From: Methylomonas sp.
GTDB taxonomy: Bacteria; Pseudomonadota; Gammaproteobacteria; Methylococcales; Methylomonadaceae
Reading direction: 5' to 3'
DNA: 64,000 bases
Assembly: GCA_002928965.1 (NCBI GenBank)
Contig: PERU01000011.1
Coordinates: 37,638 to 101,637 of the forward strand
Below the pieces are notes generated by a model, which saw nothing but the letters and a program-made list of their open reading frames with translations, made no database searches and was not told the DNA's origin. Made by a program: the position numbers and the translations under genes. Positions 55,348-64,000 of the stretch are shown here, piece after piece. How positions within the stretch are numbered: position 1 is the first letter of the stretch; the number at the start of each line of letters is the position of its first letter.

Positions 55348-58300
55348 ATGGCCATCACCACAACCACAGACATTACCACCCTTAACACTGATGCAATTCA
55401 AGCATTAACAACCACCGAAATAGTCGCGCTAACCCCCACTCAACTCGCCGCATTGAACGATGCCCAAGTGGCCGCACTAACAACCGCGCAAGCAGCCAAG
55501 TTAACATCGACTCAAATCGGCACATTGTCTACAACCGCATTTGACAGCCTATCAGCAGACATACTTGAGGGCCTGACTACGACACAGTTAGGCGGCATCA
55601 CCCCGGCTCAAATAGCTGTTCTGACAGAAACACAACTACAAGCTTTCACAACAGCGCAAATATCCAAATTTACAGTCGCCCAGTTACAGGCCATTATTCC
55701 GGCAACCTTCGACGCCTTGACCACCACTCAAATCAAAGCGCTGACTGCCGGCGCCAGCGGTCAAATCGCCAGCCTGACTAACGATCAAATCGCCGCCTTG
55801 ACGGAAGAACAAGCCGCAGCGATTACCAACGCCCAAGCCAAGATATTCAGCGCCAGCCAAATCAGATTAGTGGATATAGACAGCTTCGCAGCCTTGACCA
55901 CCGGCGCTACGGGCGCACTGCAAGGCTTGACCGCAGCCGCAATTACCGCACTGACTGCAGCGCAGGTACAAGCCCTGACCACAGGCCCGACCGGTCAACT
56001 GGCCACTCTGACAACCAGTCAGATCAGCGCACTAACCCCTGCGCAAATCACTGCACTGGATCCCAATCAAGCGGCCTCGATAACCATTGCGCAAGCGAGA
56101 GTGATCAGCGCCAGCCAGATTGGCGCCATGAACGCGGCGGATCTAGCGGCCATGTCGACCAATGCGATCACCAACTTAAGCACAACAGCCATTGCTGCGC
56201 TCAGAACCACAGTTATTTCGGGTGACGGCGACGATACCCAAATCGAAGCATTGACAGGCGACCAAGTCGCTGCCCTGAGCCAAGCACAAGTCAGAGCCCT
56301 TAGCGCGGCCCAAGTCGCCAAAATGGAACCAGCTGATTTGGCCCGATTATCCAGCACCGGCACCACCGCGGCTATCAAAGGCTTAAGTAACGCGGCGATT
56401 GCGGTTTTGACTGAAGCTCAAATTCAAGCACTTGGCAACGACCAACTAGCCGCTCTGACCGGCGCACAATTTGCTGCATTGACTGCCAATCAAATCGATT
56501 TTCTGAAAAACAATACCGTCGACGGTGGTGGTGCGATCACCGCAACCGGCCAGATCGCCGGCCTGACCGCCACCCAATTGCAGGCGATGACCGCCGCCCA
56601 ACTGGCCAAGCTGGATGCCACCGACTTTGCTGAAATCAGTCCATCCGCCATTTCAGGCTTGACCAATGCTTCTATTCTGGCATTGAACAATACCCAATTA
56701 GGCGCCATCACCGCCACCCAGGCCCCCGGCTTGACCAAAGCGCAATTAGGCGCTTTAACCCCAGCACAATTCGCCAATCTAGCCACACCAACTTTTGCCG
56801 CCTTGACAGCGGATGCGGTTAGCGGCATCAGCACTGCAGCCTTCAGCAGTTTGAGCACCACCCAAATCCAGGCCTTAACCGTTGATCAAGCCGCAAAATT
56901 AACTGCAGCCCAAGTGTCTACGTTGCCAGCCACCCAATTGAAGGCCATGCAGTTAAACGACTTTTCAAACTTGTCGGCTGCTGCGATTGGCGCATTAACA
57001 CCCGCACAAATTGCCGCACTGACCACAGGCACTTCAGATGATTCAGGTACCGTCGGCATCACTGAAGGTCAACTCAACAGCCTGACCGCGACGCAAGCCG
57101 CAGCACTTAAAGCCATTCAATTAGCCGCTATCACAGTCGAGCAAATCCCCTTCTTAAGCCCATCAATCATCGATAATATTCCAGCCGGCGCCATCAGTGG
57201 TTTCACAACCACAGTTTTGCAAGCGTTGGATGTCAATCAATTCGCGGCTCTGACCTCAGGCCAAATCGCCGCACTCAATGTAAACCAAATTAGAGCCTTG
57301 ACTCCGACCCAAATCGGCTGGTTAAGCACTGACCAAATCAAGGCTTTGACCGCAACACAAATTGGCGCATTGAACACAGATACCAACAATACAGGACAGT
57401 TTGCTGCACTTTTAGCGGATGAAAACTCTGAAACGGCTTACACCGATCTTAAAGACATTTCCACGGCCGCCATCAGAGGCTTGTCCACAACTATATTGCA
57501 AAGCCTCAGCAATGCTGATATTGCCGCTTTGACCCCTCAGCAAATAGCCGCGCTGACCATTCCCCAACTGGCTGCTTTGAGCGCAAGCACTTTTGACGCA
57601 GATGGCACAACCGTTCTGACTACCGGTCAGATACAAGCTTTAACCCCGACACAAGTCGGCGCGCTCACTGCTGCACAATTGGCGGCTTTGACTCCAGCGC
57701 AATTTAAATCCATTGATGCCGCCGAGCTAACATCGCTGGCGCCCACTAGCATCTCCGGCCTAGCTACCGGCATTATCCAAGCTTTGACTCCTGCACAGAT
57801 ACAAGCGTTGACACCTGCACAAATTGCCGGCTTGTCCGCTGCACAAATTAGAGCCTTGGATTCGTTACCCACCAACCAAGGCCAAATCGCGGCGCTGGTT
57901 ACCGATACCACCAACAATGCACTCGGCTCGCTGACATCCACCCAAGTTGCCGCATTAACACCTGCACAGTTTGCGATATTTAGAGACGCAGGTTCCGACA
58001 CCAATACTGTCGGCGGCACGGAAGTATCCAAGTTATCCGCCGCAGCGCTCACTGGCTTGGCCCCCACATTGGTTGCCACATTAACTGCCGCAGAATTAAA
58101 AAGCCTCAGCGGCTCACAGATAGCCGCACTAACCTCCTTGCAAATTGCCGCACTGACGCCTGCTCAATTATTCGAACTCGACGCCAGCCAAGTAGCAGCA
58201 TTAACCAGCAGTCAAATGTCAAGAATAAGCTTGCCGCAGTTGACCAGCCTGATTACAGCCGGCAATTTTGATGAAATTCTAGCGACTGCCATCCCCGGTA

Positions 58301-61300
58301 TTACCACAACTGTGTTGTCTGCCATGACAACCTCACAAATATTGGAACTGCAAGAAAGCCAAGTAGCCGCCCTATCCACCGCCCAGATTGCAGCCCTAAC
58401 CACCCTGCAGATATCGACCTTGACCGATATACAGGCCGAAGGCTTTACTTTTAATCAACTGAGGGCCATGACGCCCGCCCAGGCTGCAAGATTGCAGCCC
58501 AGCGTGATCGACAACATTTCCAGCACGGCGATAGCCGGTCTGACAACGGCCAGCATTGCCGCGTTAACGACCTCGCAAATCTCACGATTGACAGCCAACA
58601 CTTTTGGCGCAGGTACCGATAATATTTTAGGCACAGCTGATGACGTGATCGTCACCACAGGCCAAATCGCTGCTTTAACCACCAGCCAAGTTGCAGCCTT
58701 AACCACACTGCAAATTCCCAGATTGACTATTGCCCAAGCGGCATCTTTGACCTCCACTCAGGTCAGCAAACTCAGCACTACACAATTAGTCAGTATGGAA
58801 GCCGAGGATTTTGCCAATCTGTCGACCACGGTGATTCAAAACCTCACCACCACGCAAATCATAGCCTTGACAACGGCCGATACCGGTGGATTGATCCAGG
58901 CATTGACAACCACTCAGGCTGCCGCATTCAGCGCTGTCAACGCAGCTCAACTCAGTCCGGCTCAGGTAGCCAAACTGCAACCAGCAACCTTTGCAGCGCT
59001 AACTACCGGCCCTACCGGCGCTCTGGCGAATATAACACCGGCCGCCATAGCCAGCTTGACCAACGAACAAATTCAGGCCTTGACCGTTCAACAAGCGGCT
59101 TCTTTGACAGCTAATCAAATGGCTGCGCTTAGCGGCAGCCAAATAGCCGCCATGGAAGCCGAAGACATCGCGGCCCTGACGCAAGACTTGATCAGCAGTT
59201 TGAGTCCAGCTACCGTTGCCGCCCTGCCATTGGATTTCGTTAAGTCATTGAGCGTTGGACAAATTGGCGCCATGAGCGCAGAGCAAATTGCCGCCTTAAC
59301 TGCACCACAAATTGCTGCACTCAGCGCAGTTGAAAACGGCCAGATCGCCAGTCTATCCGCTTCTCAAGTCAAAGCACTTACTGCCGGCCAAATCGGCGCG
59401 CTCAGCGTCAACCAAATCAAGGCCATTTCCGCCTCGGTGATAGACGATTTCACCACTGACCAGATCAGGTTATTGAGCGGCGAACAAATCGCCGCCTTAA
59501 CCGATGCGCAAGTCATCGCCCTGACATCGACCCAGGTGCAAAACCTGACCAGCACCCAATTACAAGCCTTGAAACCGGAACAAATTGCGGTGATGGAAAC
59601 TGGCGACTTATCCAAACTCAGCGTAAGGATCGCAGACCCTGCCAATGCAGGCCAATTCCTGGATGTGTTGACCACCTCGCAGATCGATGCCATTACTTCG
59701 CAGGCGCAAATCCAGGCCTTGACTACTTCACAAATTGCATCGTTGTCCGCACTGCAATTGTCAACGCTCGATGCCAGCCAATTGGCGTTATTAACCACCA
59801 CCCAAATCCGGGCTTTGACAGTGACGCAACTCGGCCAGCTGTCCTCACAACAAGTCGGATTTTTAACCGACACCCAATTGCAAAAACTGACCGATGCTCA
59901 GATACAGGCGCTCAGTAGCGGACAAATCAAAGCCTTAAGCGACAAGTTTGACGACCTGACCGCAGCCCAGATCGGACAACTCAATAACAGCCAGTTAGGT
60001 GCCGTTACCGCCGAGCAACTTGCTGCGCTGGATAGCGACCAATTGGCCGCCATCAGTACCAGCGCTATTTCAGGCTTGACCGCCCAAGCCTTGCGTTCAT
60101 TGGTTGCTGTAGATGATATAGCTACAGCTAACATAAACGAGAACCAGATAGCTCAGTTGTCCACCAGCCAAATTGCTGCCTTGGATCCCAGCTCTCAAAT
60201 TGCGATTTTGACGACCGAACAAATCCAAGGTCTGACGTCGGCACAAGTACGCAACATGACCCCCGCGCAAATAGCCGCTCTAACCAGCAGCCAATTCAAA
60301 GCACTGCAGGTTGAAGACATCGCGGCATTGCGTCTGGAACAAATAGCCGAATTGCTACCAGCCCAAATCAAGGCAATGGATCAAACCCAAATAGAGGCTT
60401 TCTTGCCCGCCCAAACAGCCTCTTTGACCAATAATCAAATGGCAGAATTTACCGCGACCCAGATTGCTTATTTTCAGCCTACCGATTTGGCGGCGATTAC
60501 ACCGGCAGCACTGGCAGCCTTATCCACCTCGGTATTGGAAAAACTCACCAACGGCCAAATCGCGGCGCTGACCAACGATCAAATCGCGGCACTGGACCCT
60601 GCTACAAAATTCAGCAAGTTGACCTCGACTCAGATTGGTCAGCTTACCTCCAGCCAGTTGGTCAACTTGAGCGATAACCATTTGTCAGCTCTGACACCCG
60701 ATCAAATAAAAGCCATTTCCGGTGCGAATTTCGCTAAATTGCAAGTCGAGCAAATTGCCGAGTTGGAAGCCCCACAAATTGCCGCTCTCACACAGGCACA
60801 AATCGAGGCCTTAAGCCCAGCCCAAGCAGCCGAGCTCACCCCCACACAAGTGGCGGCAATCACCGCGGAACAGATCGGCTTTTTCAAAACGGATAATTCA
60901 GCGACAAATGATGTTGTAGAACCCAGTATTCTGGCCGCTGTTAAAGCCACGGCTTTGGCCAGTTTGACTACATCCGCTTTGGTTAAAATGACGTCAGCAC
61001 AACTGCAATCACTGACACTGGAACAAATCGGTGCCTTGACTGAAGCGCAAATCAAAGCCTTGACCTTGGGGACAACCGGCCAAATCGCCGGTTTGACAGG
61101 CATACAAATCGCCGCATTGTCAGCTACACAAATTGGCTATTTGACCACCTTCCAAATCCAGGCAATCGCGGTCGCCGATGTTTCCGCCCTGACAACGGCA
61201 CAGATCGATGTGCTGACAGGCAATCAGGTTGCCGCCTTGACCACTTCCCAAATAGCGGTCTTGACCGCAGCCCAGGTCAAAGCGCTGGATGTCGTGCAAA

Positions 61301-63594
61301 CCGCCTTGATCGACGATATTCAAATCAAGGCTTTAACTGCAAATAGCTTGAAAGAGATGACAACAGACGCCATCAAGGGTCTGACGTCTGACACCTTGCG
61401 GGCGTTGAGTCCGGATCAGATTGGAGCCCTAAGCACCGCGCAGGTTCATGCATTAACCAGCACACTAGTCAGCGGCACCTCACAAATCACCTCCTTGACC
61501 GCTGCGCAAATCGTAGCCTTAAGTACTGATCAGATTCAAAATCTGAGCGTGGCACAGGTAACGGCTTTGACAGCAGATCAAATCAAGGCTATCGCAGTTG
61601 TCGACATACCCGGTTTGACAGCCACTCATATGCAGAACTTGTCGGTTGCACAACTGCAGGCACTGACCCCGGCGCAAATTGGCGCACTATCCCCAGTGCA
61701 AATCGAAAAAATCACTGCGGCCAACTTGAATAACCTATCAACCAGTCAACTGGCGGCGTTTAATGCCGATTACACCGGCAGCTTGGCCTTGGGCAGCTTA
61801 ACCAGCAATATTGCAGCCTTAAGCGTAGGGCAGGTGGCAAAATTGAGCAGTGCGCAATTAAAAGCACTGACCGATACGCAAATTGGAAATCTGACCGTCA
61901 CCCAAATTGGCGCTTTGACTGAGGATCAAATCAATCGTTTCCTGCCTGCACAAATCGCCACAATGACTGCTACACAAATTGCGGCTATCGACGCCGCTGT
62001 GATTGCATCGATGACACCGGCACAAATTGCTGCCATTTCCGTGGATGATATCCCTTCTTTGTCCGTCGCGCAGTTGAACGAGCTGACGATTGAACAACTA
62101 CAGGCATTGACGTCAGGACAAGTAGCAAAACTGACGGCGCCACAATTAGCGGCATTGACAGGGGCATCGGATGCGGATATACACGACATGACCGCGGCAC
62201 AAATCGGCGGCCTTACCTCGACCCAAATCGGCCAAATACCGACTGCGGAAATTACCGCACTGACCAATGCCCAGGTTGCGGCAATTAACGTCAACGCCAT
62301 CGGCTCATTAACAGGCGCACAGATTCAAGCCTTGGGCGTCGGGCAAATCCCGGCATTAACGGTGGCGCAGGTAGCCAAATTGACCGAGGTACAACTCACC
62401 GAAGCCAACTTGAGCGATGCAAAACTGCAAGCGTTCAGCTTGGGGCAATTGGATGCACTCACCCCTAATCAAATGACCTTTTTGATCAACAATCGGCGTG
62501 GCGATTTGAGCGCGACTCAACTCACGCATCTGGAACCAATTTTACAAGCAGGCGGCTTTACCTTTGTCAATGGCACCGCAACGGCGGGCCTGACGATAAC
62601 CGGTACAGATCCCGCCGACATCATCAAAGCCGGCGACGGCAATCAGGTCATTACAGGCGGTAAGGGCGCGGATGAAATGCGTGGTGGTGCGGGTAACGAT
62701 ACCTTTGTTTTTGACGGCATTACGGCAACGGAACAAGTGGTCAGTGGCGAAATTATCGATGGCGGCACTGGTACCGACAGAATTTCCGTTGTTACAAGCA
62801 CCGACTTCTCAGCGGCACAAACCATCACCGGCATCGAGTACATGGTCATTACAGGTGCCGCCGAGGCTACTTTCTCCGGCACACAGCTAGACGGCTCGAC
62901 ATTGCAGATCAATGCCACCGATACTGCGGGTGCGACATTGGTGGTGAATGTGACCGGCACGGAAACAGTGGACTTATCCGGCTTGGTGTTTACTAAATCC
63001 ATTTATGCCGCCGATGACGAAGTGGCTTTTAGTACCGCCAACGCTACGGTTGAAATCAACGGCAACGACGACAGTAACACCATCATCGGTACCGACGCGG
63101 ACGACATCATCACCGGCGACAAAGGCCTGGACGTCATGACGGGGGGCGCCGGCAAAGACACCTTTGTATTTGCCGCGGGTGATTCCAACACCGGCGATGC
63201 CGCTCTATCCAAAAACTTCGACACCATTACCGACTTTACCACTGGAGTGGATAAGCTGGATTTGGTGGGTAATACGCCCACTATACGCGCCAACACTGCC
63301 GACGCCGTCAACGTGACGATGGCCGCCAAGGATACCGGTCTCACTACCTCTGTAACCGCCACGGTTGCCAACGGCTTTATTACTGTCAGCGAACCAGCCG
63401 TCATCAATGAACTGGACGAATGGGTCGCCGTCGCCAGAATTTTGACAACCGGCGAAGCTGAAACCAGCGCTTTTGAATTTGGTGCCGATACCTATGTGTT
63501 CCAAAATAACGGGGACGGCGATTTGTTGATCAAACTGACAGGTATCGACAATACGGAAATTGTTTTGGCAACCGATATACTTACAACTCCTTAG
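55348..63594 (+). CDS. Giant octapeptide-repeat RTX protein, type I secretion substrate
   Basis: A 2748-residue protein. From near the start to about residue 2400 it is built of an eight-residue repeat, consensus A-L-T/S-x-x-Q-I/L/V-A, interrupted at intervals by Gly/Asp-rich insertions. The C-terminal 340 residues have two RTX-type calcium-binding blocks (GGKGADEMRGGAGNDTFVF and GDKGLDVMTGGAGKDTFVF) and end in a beta-rich tail, as in substrates of PrtD-type exporters. There is no signal peptide and I see no cysteine, both usual for such substrates. The head-to-head exporter genes point to it as their cargo. Likely a surface layer, adhesin or matrix protein; the exact role and fold of the repeats are unknown. 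Confidence 0.9.
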   Translation: MAITTTTDITTLNTDAIQALTTTEIVALTPTQLAALNDAQVAALTTAQAAKLTSTQIGTLSTTAFDSLSADILEGLTTTQLGGITPAQIAVLTETQLQAFTTAQISKFTVAQLQAIIPATFDALTTTQIKALTAGASGQIASLTNDQIAALTEEQAAAITNAQAKIFSASQIRLVDIDSFAALTTGATGALQGLTAAAITALTAAQVQALTTGPTGQLATLTTSQISALTPAQITALDPNQAASITIAQARVISASQIGAMNAADLAAMSTNAITNLSTTAIAALRTTVISGDGDDTQIEALTGDQVAALSQAQVRALSAAQVAKMEPADLARLSSTGTTAAIKGLSNAAIAVLTEAQIQALGNDQLAALTGAQFAALTANQIDFLKNNTVDGGGAITATGQIAGLTATQLQAMTAAQLAKLDATDFAEISPSAISGLTNASILALNNTQLGAITATQAPGLTKAQLGALTPAQFANLATPTFAALTADAVSGISTAAFSSLSTTQIQALTVDQAAKLTAAQVSTLPATQLKAMQLNDFSNLSAAAIGALTPAQIAALTTGTSDDSGTVGITEGQLNSLTATQAAALKAIQLAAITVEQIPFLSPSIIDNIPAGAISGFTTTVLQALDVNQFAALTSGQIAALNVNQIRALTPTQIGWLSTDQIKALTATQIGALNTDTNNTGQFAALLADENSETAYTDLKDISTAAIRGLSTTILQSLSNADIAALTPQQIAALTIPQLAALSASTFDADGTTVLTTGQIQALTPTQVGALTAAQLAALTPAQFKSIDAAELTSLAPTSISGLATGIIQALTPAQIQALTPAQIAGLSAAQIRALDSLPTNQGQIAALVTDTTNNALGSLTSTQVAALTPAQFAIFRDAGSDTNTVGGTEVSKLSAAALTGLAPTLVATLTAAELKSLSGSQIAALTSLQIAALTPAQLFELDASQVAALTSSQMSRISLPQLTSLITAGNFDEILATAIPGITTTVLSAMTTSQILELQESQVAALSTAQIAALTTLQISTLTDIQAEGFTFNQLRAMTPAQAARLQPSVIDNISSTAIAGLTTASIAALTTSQISRLTANTFGAGTDNILGTADDVIVTTGQIAALTTSQVAALTTLQIPRLTIAQAASLTSTQVSKLSTTQLVSMEAEDFANLSTTVIQNLTTTQIIALTTADTGGLIQALTTTQAAAFSAVNAAQLSPAQVAKLQPATFAALTTGPTGALANITPAAIASLTNEQIQALTVQQAASLTANQMAALSGSQIAAMEAEDIAALTQDLISSLSPATVAALPLDFVKSLSVGQIGAMSAEQIAALTAPQIAALSAVENGQIASLSASQVKALTAGQIGALSVNQIKAISASVIDDFTTDQIRLLSGEQIAALTDAQVIALTSTQVQNLTSTQLQALKPEQIAVMETGDLSKLSVRIADPANAGQFLDVLTTSQIDAITSQAQIQALTTSQIASLSALQLSTLDASQLALLTTTQIRALTVTQLGQLSSQQVGFLTDTQLQKLTDAQIQALSSGQIKALSDKFDDLTAAQIGQLNNSQLGAVTAEQLAALDSDQLAAISTSAISGLTAQALRSLVAVDDIATANINENQIAQLSTSQIAALDPSSQIAILTTEQIQGLTSAQVRNMTPAQIAALTSSQFKALQVEDIAALRLEQIAELLPAQIKAMDQTQIEAFLPAQTASLTNNQMAEFTATQIAYFQPTDLAAITPAALAALSTSVLEKLTNGQIAALTNDQIAALDPATKFSKLTSTQIGQLTSSQLVNLSDNHLSALTPDQIKAISGANFAKLQVEQIAELEAPQIAALTQAQIEALSPAQAAELTPTQVAAITAEQIGFFKTDNSATNDVVEPSILAAVKATALASLTTSALVKMTSAQLQSLTLEQIGALTEAQIKALTLGTTGQIAGLTGIQIAALSATQIGYLTTFQIQAIAVADVSALTTAQIDVLTGNQVAALTTSQIAVLTAAQVKALDVVQTALIDDIQIKALTANSLKEMTTDAIKGLTSDTLRALSPDQIGALSTAQVHALTSTLVSGTSQITSLTAAQIVALSTDQIQNLSVAQVTALTADQIKAIAVVDIPGLTATHMQNLSVAQLQALTPAQIGALSPVQIEKITAANLNNLSTSQLAAFNADYTGSLALGSLTSNIAALSVGQVAKLSSAQLKALTDTQIGNLTVTQIGALTEDQINRFLPAQIATMTATQIAAIDAAVIASMTPAQIAAISVDDIPSLSVAQLNELTIEQLQALTSGQVAKLTAPQLAALTGASDADIHDMTAAQIGGLTSTQIGQIPTAEITALTNAQVAAINVNAIGSLTGAQIQALGVGQIPALTVAQVAKLTEVQLTEANLSDAKLQAFSLGQLDALTPNQMTFLINNRRGDLSATQLTHLEPILQAGGFTFVNGTATAGLTITGTDPADIIKAGDGNQVITGGKGADEMRGGAGNDTFVFDGITATEQVVSGEIIDGGTGTDRISVVTSTDFSAAQTITGIEYMVITGAAEATFSGTQLDGSTLQINATDTAGATLVVNVTGTETVDLSGLVFTKSIYAADDEVAFSTANATVEINGNDDSNTIIGTDADDIITGDKGLDVMTGGAGKDTFVFAAGDSNTGDAALSKNFDTITDFTTGVDKLDLVGNTPTIRANTADAVNVTMAAKDTGLTTSVTATVANGFITVSEPAVINELDEWVAVARILTTGEAETSAFEFGADTYVFQNNGDGDLLIKLTGIDNTEIVLATDILTTP
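55375..62550 (+). repeat. 24-base/eight-residue coding repeat tract
   Basis: The tract fits about 300 units of 24 bases, with spacer insertions. Codon choice varies freely between units that encode nearly the same peptide (for example GCCGCCTTGACC, GCAGCCTTAACC and GCTCTAACC for the same residues). There is no run of identical DNA units and no flanking mobile element. Confidence 0.85.
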
Positions 63595-63662
63595 TGTTGT
63601 GGATGGACTGTACATCCTGCAGCCCATCGTATTTCACGACTTAGTAAACGTTTCATGAGAAC

Positions 63663-63692
63663 CGCCCTCAGAGTTTGAGGGCGATTTTTTTT
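63663..63692 (+). terminator. Intrinsic terminator of the giant gene
   Basis: CGCCCTCA (63663-63670) pairs with TGAGGGCG (63676-63683) around a five-base loop, followed by A and eight T. It lies about 70 bases after the stop of the giant gene. Confidence 0.9.
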
Positions 63693-63777
63693 ACGATCCT
63701 GGTCAGGATTTGAATCCCCCGACATCTAGGCCTATCATTAACAAAACGCTTCCTGATGATAAAGATGCTCCAGCAAC

Positions 63778-63840
63778 ATCGTCATCTCGGCAGCGCCTGC
63801 CCCCGTTCAAGCCGGGGGCAGGCGCTGCCGAGATGACGAT
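63778..63840. repeat. Perfect 28-bp inverted repeat
   Basis: Arms at 63778-63805 and 63813-63840 are perfectly complementary and separated by seven bases. The arm contains GTCATCTCGGCAGCGCCTGC. T-rich and A-rich sequence flanks it, so it could end transcription from either side. A degenerate relative lies at 3910-3936. Confidence 0.8.
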
Positions 63841-63846
63841 TTTTGA

Positions 63847-63945
63847 CTAAGGATTTCTCTACAAATAACTTCCCCCTTTAAAAAAGGGGGATCGAGGGGG
63901 ATTTATTAAAAAATCTCCCCCAACCCCTCTTTATCAAAGAGGGGA
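63847..63945. repeat. Dispersed G5/C5 repeat element, copy 3
   Basis: The unit reads AAGGATTTCTC, then CCCCCTTTAAAAAAGGGGG, GGGGGATTTATT, AATCTCCCCCAACCCCTCT and ATCAAAGAGGGG. It matches the copy at 39074-39190 along its length and closes the window. No gene is seen from 63595 to 64000. Confidence 0.65.
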
Positions 63946-64000
63946 GCAAGAATCGTGTGATTCGGAATAAGCAGAATTCCGGGAAGTTATTTATGACCAT

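Noticed and set aside
59364..59873. Long minus-strand open frames opposite the giant repeat gene (for example 59364-59873, 57627-58079 and 63205-63627)
   Set aside because: They mirror the eight-residue period of the plus-strand gene, are rich in the residues expected from antisense of ALTxxQI codons, and have no ribosome sites.
55375..62550. The 24-base periodicity as a CRISPR array or tandem DNA satellite
   Set aside because: The periodicity is in coding sequence with variable codons; there are no identical repeats with unique spacers and no cas genes.

Overview
The window looks like chromosome from a free-living gammaproteobacterium of intermediate GC content. Several neighbourhoods keep the enterobacterial order (mltD divergent from a yafS-like methyltransferase and rnhA; an arsC/yffB-like gene followed by dapE; baeS-baeR). 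The mix of a hydroxypyruvate isomerase/tartronate semialdehyde reductase pair, two polyphosphate-using enzymes, a TPR-type TRAP transporter and an exosortase-associated protein suggests a Methylomonas-like methylotroph. That placement is inference: no C1 oxidation gene, rRNA or tRNA is visible. I see no prophage, transposase or CRISPR array.

Layout. 0-8.5 kb: polyphosphate glucokinase, a BaeSR envelope-stress system with a Spy-like chaperone, an FHA-transmembrane-lytic transglycosylase fusion, a secreted peroxiredoxin, an adenylate-forming ligase, and a 39-residue lipoprotein behind two perfect FNR-type boxes. 8.9-15.6 kb: sbcC without sbcD, an exosortase-associated protein, tex, and a small membrane protein. 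15.7-21.3 kb: one tight operon of polyphosphate:AMP phosphotransferase, tatT-dctPQM and sirB. 21.4-27.8 kb: an RlpA-like protein behind a structured leader, a Bax-inhibitor-like protein, an overlapping operon of truncated globin, metallopeptidase and thioredoxin, then an 1127-residue PBP-PAS-GGDEF-EAL-BLUF protein. 28-33 kb: trkA, convergent with a six-gene operon (MazG-like, glxR, hyi, VOC and two unknowns). 33-47 kb: a TonB receptor, rnhA cluster, mltD, relA, a CSS-EAL phosphodiesterase, htpG with a heat-shock promoter, arsC-like gene and dapE.

47.8-63.7 kb is the most unusual part. A complete type I secretion system (ABC transporter, membrane fusion protein, TolC) lies in one minus-strand operon whose fourth gene is a 914-residue Hsp70. 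Head-to-head with it is an 8.2-kb gene for a 2748-residue protein. About 2400 of its residues are a degenerate eight-residue repeat (A-L-T-x-x-Q-I-x), followed by an RTX calcium-binding C-terminus typical of type I substrates. The simplest reading is a dedicated export locus for a giant cell-surface or released rod-like protein, with an Hsp70 that may keep the substrate export-competent.

Dispersed palindromic and GGGGG/CCCCC-flanked repeats occur in the intergenic gaps near 3.9, 39.1, 45.3, 47.6 and 63.8 kb.
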